A DNA stretch of 34,234 bases from positions 1 through 34,234 of the forward strand of contig JAENYF010000034.1 in assembly GCA_016841905.1 (NCBI GenBank), given 5' to 3'. The position numbers were made by a program, and so were the translations under genes. Positions 1 through 6,635 of this stretch are shown in pieces; the first letter of the stretch is position 1, and each line of letters starts with the position of its first letter. The DNA is from Desulfoscipio geothermicus. GTDB lineage: Bacteria > Bacillota > Desulfotomaculia > Desulfotomaculales > Desulfallaceae. The notes beneath the pieces are model-generated. The model was not told the DNA's origin and ran no database searches. It was given only the letters and a program-made list of their open reading frames with translations.

Positions 1-117
1 TAGTTCTAATTTTGGCATTGAATTTTATGCTACAGCAATTATGCAAATTGCTTATATAGTTACTTTTTGGGAACTATAAACAGTGAACCTAGAAATATTT
101 TTTTTGGAGGCATCTTA

Positions 118-1092
118 ATGAACTTGTTAAAAAGCTCCAGGCAAATAGAATCAGTAAAGCTGGATGTTCATGAGGCATATACTATTTGGCGGTCTTTTAC
201 AGATAGAAATGCTTCAATAAATTACATGAGCATGTTAAAAAATTATATTCACGATGCTGATTTTGTAGTTTACTTAACAAAAATACTTGAAGATTTAAAA
301 AAGGAATGTCATGCCCTGGAGAAACTAATGCAAAAATACTCTATAGCCGGTCCTGATCCTGCTGTGGATAGACATATAAACGCAGGCAATTCAGAAATAG
401 TAATGGACCGGGAAGCAGCTCAAGTACTCAATCGATTTATTAGGCTGGACGTTAATTTAGCAGCCTTGAGTTTAAAATTCACACCTACCAATGATGATAT
501 TTGGTCATTTATGGTGACACTTACCAAATCCGCAATAAATAGGATTGACAATCTTATAATATATATGAAACTAAAAAACTGGCTTTATGTGCCCCCGCTA
601 TATCCCTATGTGCCATCAGATAACTCTGAGAAGGTTGCAATCAATTCAATTACTGTATTATGGGATCACTTGGTTTACAGATATCATAATCTCCGACAGA
701 CACAGGTTTTTTCAACATTAGCATCTGATCCCGATTTAATAATCCTATTAAAAATTGGCATTAAAATTCTACAAAAGAATATTAAAGTATTGGAAGATAA
801 GCTAATATATTTTGGATTAAGTTTGCCTAAGAGTTATTCCAATATTACTATTACTATAGAAGATAAAAATATGCTAGATGATAAATTTATACTTAATTTG
901 ATCAGGGCTGGCATGAGAGATGCATTATCACTGCATATCTCATCCATTCAGGAGGTCTTAGTTAATGATAAGTTAAGAAATTTTTTCATCGACCTGACAT
1001 TAAATGAAATTGATTATATAAATAAATTTACCAAATACGGAAAGGCCAAAGGTTGGGTATATCCAGCACCGCTATTTCGAGGTGGGAAATAA
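118..1092 (+). CDS. DUF3231 family protein, copy 1
   Basis: Encodes about 324 residues. The ATG at 118 is chosen because GGAGG lies at 106-110; an earlier in-frame start at 67 has no ribosome site. The protein is soluble and helical, and consists of two similar halves. Each half carries a W-x-F/L-M...TKSA...RIDN-type or LWDHLVYRY-type helix, and the motif KLKNW followed by PPLYPYVP sits between them. This matches DUF3231, a family found mainly in spore-forming Firmicutes; its ferritin-like helical fold and spore association come from family knowledge, and its biochemical role is unknown. A close paralogue follows 27 bp downstream, so the two are probably co-transcribed. Confidence 0.8.
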   Translation: MNLLKSSRQIESVKLDVHEAYTIWRSFTDRNASINYMSMLKNYIHDADFVVYLTKILEDLKKECHALEKLMQKYSIAGPDPAVDRHINAGNSEIVMDREAAQVLNRFIRLDVNLAALSLKFTPTNDDIWSFMVTLTKSAINRIDNLIIYMKLKNWLYVPPLYPYVPSDNSEKVAINSITVLWDHLVYRYHNLRQTQVFSTLASDPDLIILLKIGIKILQKNIKVLEDKLIYFGLSLPKSYSNITITIEDKNMLDDKFILNLIRAGMRDALSLHISSIQEVLVNDKLRNFFIDLTLNEIDYINKFTKYGKAKGWVYPAPLFRGGK

Positions 1093-1119
1093 TATTTAAA
1101 TCTCCCTGGAGGAATTAAA

Positions 1120-2088
1120 ATGATCTTTGGGAAAAACCCCAGGCAAGTGGAATCATTAAAACTAGATACTAATGAGGGCTATGCTCTCTGGCGGGCTTAT
1201 ACAGATATGAATCTCTCCATAGGCCACATGAGTCATTTAAATAATTATATTCACGATACTGATTTTTTAGTTTATTTATCAAAAACTATTGAGGATTTAA
1301 AGAAGGAATGCCATACCGTAGAAAAACTCATGCAAAAATACTCTATAGCCGGCCCTGAACCGGCTGTAGAAAAGCATAAGACCGCTGGCAATTCAGAAAT
1401 ATTAAACGACCAAGATTCCGCTGAGATCCTATATCGATTTATGAGACAAGATGTTAATTCAATGGCATTAAGCCTAAAATATCCCCCTACCAATGATGAT
1501 ATCTGGTTATTTATGGCCGGTCTTACCAAATCGGCCCTGTATAGAATTGACAATCATATAAAATATATGAAACTAAAAAACTGGCTTATAGAGCCACCGT
1601 TGTATCCCTATGTTCCACCAGATAATCACGAGAAGGTCGCTACCAATGAAATTGTTCTTTTGTGGGAGCATCTGGTAATTAGGTATCATAGTATTAGAAA
1701 GTTGCAAAATTTTTTAACGTTAGCTTCTGATACCGATTTAATAGCGTTATTGAAAATGACAATTGAATTAAATCAGAAAAATTCTAATACGTTAGAAGAT
1801 AAACTGGTATATTATGGGGTCAGTTTGCCGAAGCATTATTCCAATATTATTGTTAATTCTAAAGATAAAACTATGGTGACTGATAGATTCATATTTGGCA
1901 GTATGGCTCAAATAATAAGAGATGCCATAGTCCTGCACGTCTCATTTATTCAGGAGGTTGTTGTTAATGATAAGTTAAGACAATATTTCATTGACCTGTC
2001 CTTAGGAGAAATCGATTATATACATGAATTTAACAAGTTCGGAAAAGTTAAAGGTTGGTTATTCACAACCCCGATTTTTAGAGGGTAA
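1120..2088 (+). CDS. DUF3231 family protein, copy 2
   Basis: Encodes 322 residues, starting at an ATG preceded by TGGAGG about 6 bases upstream. It aligns end to end with the preceding gene: both share YNYIHD/NYIHD, KKECH, LMQKYSIAGP, KLKNWL and PLYPYVP, then diverge moderately throughout, so this is an old tandem duplication rather than a recent one. Same family as its neighbour (DUF3231, function unknown, typical of endospore formers). The gene ends 17 bp from the 3' end of arsM on the other strand. No clear terminator lies in that gap. Confidence 0.8.
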   Translation: MIFGKNPRQVESLKLDTNEGYALWRAYTDMNLSIGHMSHLNNYIHDTDFLVYLSKTIEDLKKECHTVEKLMQKYSIAGPEPAVEKHKTAGNSEILNDQDSAEILYRFMRQDVNSMALSLKYPPTNDDIWLFMAGLTKSALYRIDNHIKYMKLKNWLIEPPLYPYVPPDNHEKVATNEIVLLWEHLVIRYHSIRKLQNFLTLASDTDLIALLKMTIELNQKNSNTLEDKLVYYGVSLPKHYSNIIVNSKDKTMVTDRFIFGSMAQIIRDAIVLHVSFIQEVVVNDKLRQYFIDLSLGEIDYIHEFNKFGKVKGWLFTTPIFRG

Positions 2089-2104
2089 AATGAACTTGAC
2101 TTGA

Positions 2105-2893
2105 TTACTTAATGGCTTCAATGATATAAGAAGCAATATAGTCTTCATAATGCATATCCGGTGCCCATGACTGGACAATCTCTTTACTGTTATTCTTGGG
2201 GGCCATTTTAATCTTAGTAAAGCCGGCCTTTTGCAGCATGGCTTTGACATCTTCAGCCAGCTCGGCACCGCCAATACAGCAGGCGTTCAATGCCAAATCT
2301 TGTTTTATTTCCTCAGGCAGTGGCGCGGTAGCTACGACATCGGATATGGAAAGCCTACCGCCGGTCTTGAGCACCCGGTAAGCATCATTAAATACCTGCT
2401 GTTTATCCAGGGAAAGGTTGATCACGCAATTCGAGACAATCACATCCACTGTGCCATCGGCTACAGGCAAGTGCTCAATTTCCCCCAGCCGGAACTCTAC
2501 ATTGGCATAGCCGCTTTTTTCAGCATTTCTTCTGGCCAGCTTAATCATATCCGGGGTCATATCAATCCCGATGACATGGCCGGTTTCGCTCACCTGCATT
2601 CTTGCCAGGAAACAATCAAAGCCTCCGCCGCTGCCTAGGTCAACCACTGTTTCCCCTTCTTTAAGCTCCGCGATGGCAATCGGGTTGCCACAGCCCAAGC
2701 CCATGTTGGCTTCCGTCGGCACATTGGCTAAATCGGCTTCGGTATACCCGATTTGCAGAGATGCTTCAGTGACATCCAGCGGCACCGGGCTGCAGCCGCT
2801 ATCGCCGCTGCAGCAGCTTCCCCTGGCCCCGTTTACCGCAATAGCTGAATAATTTTTGCGAATAAATTCCCTTACGGCTTCTTTGTCTTCCAT
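2105..2893 (-). CDS. arsM: arsenite S-adenosylmethionine methyltransferase ArsM
   Basis: Encodes 262 residues. ArsM transfers methyl groups from S-adenosylmethionine to As(III) in the cytosol, giving mono- to trimethyl arsenicals. The SAM-binding motif VVDLGSGGGFDCF lies near residues 83-95. The arsenic-binding cysteines of the family are visible at about C68 (GLGCGNP), C156 (SNCVINL) and C205/C206 (ACCIGG). An extra Cys-rich segment (SCCSGDSGC) is at residues 27-34. The length is normal for bacterial ArsM. The start has GGAAGGTGAT upstream. It is divergent from an arsR, with about 320 bp between them, and the ArsP-type permease beyond arsR fits export of the methylated product. Confidence 0.94.
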   Translation of the reverse strand: MEDKEAVREFIRKNYSAIAVNGARGSCCSGDSGCSPVPLDVTEASLQIGYTEADLANVPTEANMGLGCGNPIAIAELKEGETVVDLGSGGGFDCFLARMQVSETGHVIGIDMTPDMIKLARRNAEKSGYANVEFRLGEIEHLPVADGTVDVIVSNCVINLSLDKQQVFNDAYRVLKTGGRLSISDVVATAPLPEEIKQDLALNACCIGGAELAEDVKAMLQKAGFTKIKMAPKNNSKEIVQSWAPDMHYEDYIASYIIEAIK

Positions 2894-2989
2894 TTAAATC
2901 ACCTTCCATTTTTTTTGGCCTTTAAGCTTTTCATATATTAAGACGCAGGCTTAAGAAAAAGGACGCAAATTTGGTTCGCATTTATTTGA

Positions 2990-3058
2990 GCAGTATTTGC
3001 AATGACTGTATTTATGTTAATAATCAAGATTACAGCAGTCCGTAAGCATTTCCTTCAA
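2990..3058 (-). pseudogene. relic of the 3' end of a SigZ-like sigma factor gene
   Basis: Read on the minus strand, this stretch translates as LKEMLTDCCNLDY, stop, HKYSHCKYC. The end of the intact SigZ gene at 6636 reads LKEMLLDCCHLEF...DYQHKCSDCKYC. The relic has lost about nine codons and one Gln codon has become TAA. No other part of a sigma gene is seen nearby. It therefore marks a former second copy of the sigma factor, or a rearrangement end point, inside the arsM-arsR spacer. Confidence 0.7.
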
Positions 3059-3141
3059 CGCTATTTAATATATTTGAACAACGAATAAAAAGTATATCTA
3101 TGCTTTAATCCGTTAAAATAAGAAAATTACATGTTTATATA

Positions 3142-3190
3142 TTTACATTCTGCATTTCCAGGGTGTATAGTATATTTGTCTAATCGATTA
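3142..3190 (+). promoter_or_regulatory. arsR promoter with palindromic operator candidate
   Basis: TTTACA (3142-3147) and TATAGT (3166-3171) are spaced 18 bp apart and resemble a vegetative promoter. Ten bases further on is the perfect palindrome TAATCGATTA (3181-3190), where an ArsR dimer could block transcription. The arrangement suggests autoregulation of arsR and the genes behind it. Confidence 0.5.
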
Positions 3191-3217
3191 CGCAAATTAA
3201 CGTATTGAGGAAGTGCT

Positions 3218-3601
3218 ATGGAAAATATCGTGGAAGTATTAAAAGCGCTATCTGACGAAACCCGCTTGCGAATCATCAACCTGCTTTACTGGGGGGAATT
3301 ATGCGTCTGTGACATTATGGAAGTGCTAGATATTACTCAGGCTAAGGCCTCACGGCATCTGGGGGTGTTGCGACGGGCGGGGCTTGTCACAGACCGTAAG
3401 AGCGCGCAGTGGGTTTACTACACCCTTGCTCCACTGGAAAAAAATAAATTTGTGGAAAGTATTATTTTGGATCACCTCCGGCAAACCGCTCTTTATACGG
3501 CTGATTTGCAAAACCTAGATAGCTGGCTGGCTGTAAAAAATAGCGGCCCTCATAAATACTCCAATGGGCCCAAGTGCTGCAATAATAGCCGTAATAAGTA
3601 G
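3218..3601 (+). CDS. arsR: ArsR/SmtB family arsenic-responsive repressor
   Basis: Encodes 127 residues, start preceded by TGAGGAAGTG. It is a winged-helix repressor that leaves DNA when As(III) binds. The N-terminal ALSDETRLRIINLL helix and ELCVCDIMEVL motif (about residues 27-37) place the classic CVC metalloid site at the start of the recognition region, followed by the helix QAKASRHLGVLRRAGLV. The C-terminal tail has a CC pair (KCCNNS) that could add a ligand. It sits between arsM (divergent) and an ArsP-type permease (63 bp downstream, same strand), so it probably controls both. Confidence 0.92.
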   Translation: MENIVEVLKALSDETRLRIINLLYWGELCVCDIMEVLDITQAKASRHLGVLRRAGLVTDRKSAQWVYYTLAPLEKNKFVESIILDHLRQTALYTADLQNLDSWLAVKNSGPHKYSNGPKCCNNSRNK

Positions 3602-3664
3602 TATTACACAAACAGGCGGTGGCACGCGCGGCGGTGACCATGCTTAAAGCAAGGGGGTGCTCTA

Positions 3665-4669
3665 TTGTCAATCTTTGCCTGGTTAAATGAACAACTGCTC
3701 CGAATGGAGTGGCTGTCCGACCTGGTGACCTTATTGGTTACCAACGGCTTCGGGTTGGATGTAAATACTCAGGTGGGCGGTAGCGTTCATTTTTACATTT
3801 ATGATGTGATTAAAATATTTATACTGCTCTCGGTTCTAATATTTACTCTTTCATATATCCAAAGCTTCTTTCCACCTGAAAAAACCAGAAAGACTCTGGG
3901 CCGCTTTACCGGAATTAAGGCTAATACAATGGGAGCGCTTTTAGGCACGGTCACGCCATTTTGCTCCTGCTCCTCTATACCTTTATTTATTGGCTTTACT
4001 AACGCCGGTCTGCCCATTGGGATTACCTTTTCCTTTTTAATATCTTCACCTCTGGTAGACCTGGCGTCGGTGATCTTAATTGCCAGCATCTTTAATTGGA
4101 AAATTGCATTTGCATACGTGGTTGTCGGCATTATCCTGGCCGTCATCGGCGGCTCTATTATTAATAACGCAAAGTTGGAAAAGTATGTTGAGCCGTTTGT
4201 TTATAACAATACTCTGATTGATACCGACCCTGAAGAAATGACCACTCGTGATCGATTAGATTTTGCTGTTGGGCAGGTTCGGGATATTGTTAAAAGAGTG
4301 TGGCTGTACATTTTTATCGGTGTCGGCATAGGCGCCGCTATCCATAATTGGATACCGGAATCAATTATCAGTGCTCTGCTCGGTCAGGACAAATGGTACT
4401 CTGTACTGCTGGTGACCTTAATCGGTATACCGATGTATGCAGATATTTTCGGTACATTGCCGATTGCCGAAGCCCTTGTGGGCAAGGGAGTGGGACTGGG
4501 CACGGTGCTGTCCCTGATGATGGCAGTAACAGCTCTTTCCTTACCATCACTGATTTTGTTGAAGCAAGTGGTAAAAATGAGACTCCTGGTAGTTTTTGTG
4601 GGGCTGGTTACTGCGGGCATTATTATTATTGGCTATACCTTTAATGCTTTTACTTATCTGTTCATATAA
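3665..4669 (+). CDS. arsP: ArsP-type permease (DUF318/PF03773), Cys form
   Basis: Encodes 334 residues with about eight hydrophobic segments. It starts at TTG, preceded by AAGGGGGTG. The family signature is TPFCSCSSIPLFIGF at residues 98-112, with C100 and C102, and a second conserved stretch GIPMYADIFGTLPIAEALVGKG lies near residue 255. Characterised ArsP members export trivalent organoarsenicals, which fits a position next to arsM; that substrate is inferred here. The residue at C100 is exactly where the paralogous permease at 12914-13846 has an in-frame TGA. A mini-thioredoxin follows. Confidence 0.85.
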   Translation: MSIFAWLNEQLLRMEWLSDLVTLLVTNGFGLDVNTQVGGSVHFYIYDVIKIFILLSVLIFTLSYIQSFFPPEKTRKTLGRFTGIKANTMGALLGTVTPFCSCSSIPLFIGFTNAGLPIGITFSFLISSPLVDLASVILIASIFNWKIAFAYVVVGIILAVIGGSIINNAKLEKYVEPFVYNNTLIDTDPEEMTTRDRLDFAVGQVRDIVKRVWLYIFIGVGIGAAIHNWIPESIISALLGQDKWYSVLLVTLIGIPMYADIFGTLPIAEALVGKGVGLGTVLSLMMAVTALSLPSLILLKQVVKMRLLVVFVGLVTAGIIIIGYTFNAFTYLFI

Positions 4670-4776
4670 ATAGTGCAATCTACAAAGGCATTCACGGTTG
4701 CATCTCTACTGGTATGATCCTTGACGCGGTCAGTGATTTAGTAAAGAATAAAATTAAAGGCTGGAGGTGTTATTAT

Positions 4777-5016
4777 ATGGAAATAAAGATATTGGGAACA
4801 GGTTGCGCCAAATGCAATGAGCTGTATAAAAGAGTCTCGGAAATAAACGGTGAGCTGAACCTAGGTGCCGAAGTGAAAAAGGTCGATGATTTAAGGGATA
4901 TTCTCGCCGCAGGGGTGATGAACACCCCTGCCCTGATGGTAAATGGCAAGGTTAAAGCTTCCGGCAAGGTACCCGATAAAAAGGCTTTGAAGAAATACAT
5001 CGAGCAGGAGCTATAG
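4777..5016 (+). CDS. mini-thioredoxin (redox-active disulfide protein 2 type)
   Basis: Encodes 79 residues. The ATG at 4777 is chosen because CTGGAGGTG lies at 4761-4769; an upstream in-frame start lacks a ribosome site. It has a thioredoxin-like fold with GTGCAKC near residues 7-13 and the cis-proline segment MNTPALMVNG. Members of this short glutaredoxin-like family often sit beside ArsP-type permeases and reduce disulfides, possibly of transport or ArsM partners. Here it follows the permease by about 107 bp and precedes a hairpin terminator, so it probably ends the arsR-permease operon. Confidence 0.85.
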   Translation: MEIKILGTGCAKCNELYKRVSEINGELNLGAEVKKVDDLRDILAAGVMNTPALMVNGKVKASGKVPDKKALKKYIEQEL

Positions 5017-5037
5017 AGACCATTTTAGATTTTGTTT

Positions 5038-5081
5038 AAACCTCCAAGCAGAAGTAAATAAGAGTTCCAACTTGGAGGTTT
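5038..5081 (+). terminator. hairpin terminator after the thioredoxin gene
   Basis: The arms AAACCTCCAAG (5038-5048) and CTTGGAGGTTT (5071-5081) are perfectly complementary, with a 22-base loop and a T-rich tail. A diverged relative of the element is at 6461-6496, with similar flanks (AGATTTTGT before it and TAAATAA in the loop). Confidence 0.6.
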
Positions 5082-5086
5082 TTATT

Positions 5087-5140
5087 ATGGCAAAGAACTG
5101 CTGGGAATGCTGCAAGATGCTGGGATTAATTATTTTGTAA
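5087..5140 (+). CDS. possible 17-residue Cys-rich peptide or gene remnant
   Basis: Reads MAKNCWECCKMLGLIIL then TAA. A GGAGG motif (5074-5078) precedes the ATG at a reasonable distance but is part of the terminator arm. The start MAKNCWE resembles the N-terminus of longer Cys-Trp-rich anaerobe proteins, so this may be a truncated remnant. Coding is uncertain. Confidence 0.2.
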   Translation: MAKNCWECCKMLGLIIL

Positions 5141-5185
5141 GCGTTCAATAACTTGAGCTATTTCGGATAATAAAGAGGTGAAATT

Positions 5186-5407
5186 TTGGATAAAAAGGTG
5201 CATGTACTAATCGCCATTGGGGCCAGTATTGCTGCAAACTGTCAACCGTGATTAACTTATCATTTCAACGCTGCCCGTAGGGCAGGAGTTACCGAAATTG
5301 AAATTAAAAAGGCCATTGCAATAGGAAAAATGATTCGCGGAAAGCCGCAAGAGCACATGCAAGATTTGCTGGATGAGTTGGAAAATGAGTTCAAGGACAC
5401 TAAATAA
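5186..5407 (+). CDS. AhpD/CMD-like protein with in-frame UGA (candidate selenoprotein, CxxU)
   Basis: Encodes 73 residues if the TGA at 5249-5251 is read as selenocysteine. It starts at TTG 5186, preceded by AAAGAGGTG. Residues 9-32 read IAIGASIAANCQP, U, LTYHFNAARRAG; members of the carboxymuconolactone decarboxylase/AhpD family have ANCQPCL(E/T)YH here, so UGA replaces the second Cys of the CxxC redox pair. The frame stays open for 51 codons after the TGA (EIEIKKAIAIGKMIRGK). A hairpin with SECIS geometry follows the TGA. AhpD-like CxxU proteins are a known selenoprotein class. The likely role is disulfide/peroxide or metalloid redox chemistry with the thioredoxin next door. Confidence 0.85.
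5267..5290 (+). promoter_or_regulatory. SECIS-like hairpin of the AhpD-like gene
   Basis: CTGCCC (5271-5276), loop GTA (5277-5279) and GGGCAG (5280-5285) form a perfect stem. AAC (5267-5269) and GTT (5288-5290) extend it past a small internal mismatch. The loop begins 25 nt after the TGA and its first base is G, matching the published bacterial SECIS model (loop 16-37 nt downstream, G in the first two loop bases). Confidence 0.75.
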
Positions 5408-5462
5408 TTTTATAATTTGAAAGGTAAAATTAGGGACACACCCCGTGAAGAGCTATAGCAAA

Positions 5463-5488
5463 GCCCCTGATGTTCAACCAGCAGGGGC
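5463..5488 (+). terminator. hairpin terminator after the AhpD-like gene
   Basis: GCCCCTG (5463-5469) pairs with CAGGGGC (5482-5488), followed by AATTATTTGGCTTATTTATTT. The weak T-tract makes it a moderate terminator. Confidence 0.5.
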
Positions 5489-5527
5489 AATTATTTGGCT
5501 TATTTATTTAATACTTAAGTAAGGTTA

Positions 5528-5624
5528 CTGGCCTCTATTTTTCCGTCGCATGCCGGTAGTTGTTTTCTAATTACATACTGGCGGTGGCTATACTGGCCGG
5601 ATATTTATTTAATTTTTTATTTAA
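5528..5624 (+). pseudogene. relic A: 3' end of a permease gene
   Basis: The bases match the last ~98 bases of the Sec-type permease gene ending at 12914: CTGGCCTCTATTTT, then GGCTATACTGGCCGGATATT versus CTATGCTGGCCGGATATTTC. Translation recovers LASIF, then after frameshifts VAILAGYLFNFLF against the intact VAMLAGYFFNLIF. The hydrophobic N-terminal extension that could be read in front of the next gene is therefore the ghost of this permease tail, not a genuine signal or membrane anchor. Confidence 0.75.
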
Positions 5625-5640
5625 AAAGGGGTATAGAGAT

Positions 5641-5928
5641 ATGGGCAGTTGCTGTGGTTATGATACAACAAAAATCTATAAGCTTGATGTTGACGGGAAT
5701 ATGATCGGGTTAGCGGGTGTGGAGCAGGCTTTTCTTGATGTATTGGCACTTGACTTAAATGGTGATGAAGCTGCTGAAAAACTATTGGAATTAGTGAAAA
5801 AAAGTAATTACGTACCGAAATGCGCAGAAACAGAATACAAGAAGGCAATATATGCTGACTATAAAAAATACATAGCAGATCCAAAAAAGCTGAGGACAAG
5901 TGATTCAGGTGCTTGCTGTCAATTATAG
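5641..5928 (+). CDS. small Cys-rich protein of unknown function, CC form
   Basis: Encodes 95 residues. The ATG at 5641 is preferred: AAAAGGGG lies just upstream and the N-terminal match to the paralogue at 6078 begins here. A longer start at 5560 only adds permease relic. Two CC pairs sit at the ends, GSCCG (residues 4-5) and GACCQL (92-93), with C61 between. The core KIYKLDVDGNMIGLAGVEQAFLDV and the helix EAAEKLLELVKK suggest a compact cytoplasmic fold. I do not recognise the family. The CC pairs and the metalloid-gene neighbours suggest thiolate binding of a metalloid, which is inference. Its paralogue carries TGA at the second Cys of the C-terminal pair. Confidence 0.75.
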   Translation: MGSCCGYDTTKIYKLDVDGNMIGLAGVEQAFLDVLALDLNGDEAAEKLLELVKKSNYVPKCAETEYKKAIYADYKKYIADPKKLRTSDSGACCQL

Positions 5929-5958
5929 AAACTAAGGATGAAAGTATAATTATCTATC

Positions 5959-6053
5959 CTGGCCTCCATTTTCCGCAGCAAGCCGATCGTTGCATTTGTA
6001 ATCACTATGCTGCGGGGCTATACCAGCTGGATATTTTTAATTTGATATTTTGA
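5959..6053 (+). pseudogene. relic B: 3' end of a permease gene
   Basis: Starts LASIFRSKPIVAFVIT, against LASIFRRKLIIAFVVT in the intact Sec-type permease (end at 12914). A frameshift follows, and then AGYF and the final bases TTTGATATTTTGA match CTGATATTTTAA. DNA identity is clear over about 95 bases. With relic A it shows that a permease-plus-small-protein unit was duplicated here and that the permeases were later lost. Confidence 0.8.
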
Positions 6054-6077
6054 AAAGAAGGGAGGGGTTAATCAGAT

Positions 6078-6374
6078 ATGAGCTGTAGTGATCCTAATAC
6101 ATCAAAAATATATAAGCTAGACGTTGGCGGAGATATGATAGGATTAGCTGGAGTAGAGCATGCTTTTCTTGAGGTAATGAAACTTGGCTTAACGGGTGAT
6201 GAAGTTGCTAAAAAATTATTAGAAATAGTTGGTAGAAGAAATTTTATCCCTGAAAGTGCTGAAAGGCAATACAAGTATGCTCTATATTTGGCATATAGAA
6301 ACTATATATCTGATCCAGCTACGGGAAAAAAGGCCATGGAATTTGAGCAGCAACCAGCATGTTGAGACACTTGA
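6078..6374 (+). CDS. small Cys-rich protein paralogue, possible C-terminal Cys-Sec
   Basis: Encodes 95 residues to the first TGA (6363-6365), or 98 if that TGA is selenocysteine and the next in-frame TGA (6372-6374) is the stop. GGAGGGG lies about ten bases upstream of the ATG. It matches the gene at 5641 throughout (KIYKLDV.G.MIGLAGVE.AFLEV, LLEIV). The paralogue ends GACCQL; this one ends PAC, TGA, DT, so TGA falls on the second Cys of the CC pair. A strong hairpin with a GGT loop follows 28 nt after the TGA. A C-terminal Cys-Sec pair recalls thioredoxin reductase. Evidence is good but the read-through tail is only two residues, so the TGA may be a plain stop. Confidence 0.6.
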
Positions 6375-6384
6375 TAGTATCCTC

Positions 6385-6405
6385 TTCTGTTTTGGTAAAA
6401 CAGAA
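6385..6405 (+). promoter_or_regulatory. SECIS-like hairpin after the small protein
   Basis: TTCTGTTTT (6385-6393), loop GGT (6394-6396) and AAAACAGAA (6397-6405) form a perfect 9-bp stem. The loop starts 28 nt after the TGA at 6363-6365 and contains GGU, as in the fdhF SECIS loop of E. coli. There is no T-tract after it, which argues against a simple terminator. Confidence 0.45.
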
Positions 6406-6460
6406 TTAATTTGTAAAAGTAAACTCGCCCAATTAGAACCGTTACAGATTTTGTGTATGC

Positions 6461-6496
6461 CTCCATGCAGATGCTAAATAATAGCATTGCTTGGAG
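6461..6496 (+). terminator. hairpin terminator after the small-protein gene
   Basis: CTCCATGCAGATGCT pairs in three blocks with AGCATTGCTTGGAG (ATGCT/AGCAT, GCA/TGC, CTCCA/TGGAG) around the loop AAATAAT, followed by ATTTT. It is a diverged copy of the element at 5038-5081. Confidence 0.5.
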
Positions 6497-6543
6497 ATTT
6501 TAAACTTTAACCATTGCCTGTCGGCTATGTAGATAGAATATTT

Positions 6544-6573
6544 AATCCCCACTTTGTAATCAAGGTGGGGATT
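6544..6573 (-). terminator. GC-rich hairpin downstream of sigZ
   Basis: AATCCCCACTTTG (6544-6556) pairs with CAAGGTGGGGATT (6561-6573), with one weak pair and a TAAT loop. It lies about 60 bp past the end of sigZ. No strong T-tract follows on either strand, so terminator activity is only likely. Confidence 0.4.
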
Positions 6574-6635
6574 ATGGTGCAGGTATTTAAAGTTTAAAGG
6601 ATGCGGATATGAGGATTGAACTAGAGATAGAGGGT

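Noticed and set aside
5560-5640. Hydrophobic N-terminal extension of the small Cys-rich protein, resembling a membrane anchor
   Set aside because: It aligns with the decayed C-terminal helix of the permease and is not kept in frame in the second copy; a better ribosome site precedes the ATG at 5641.
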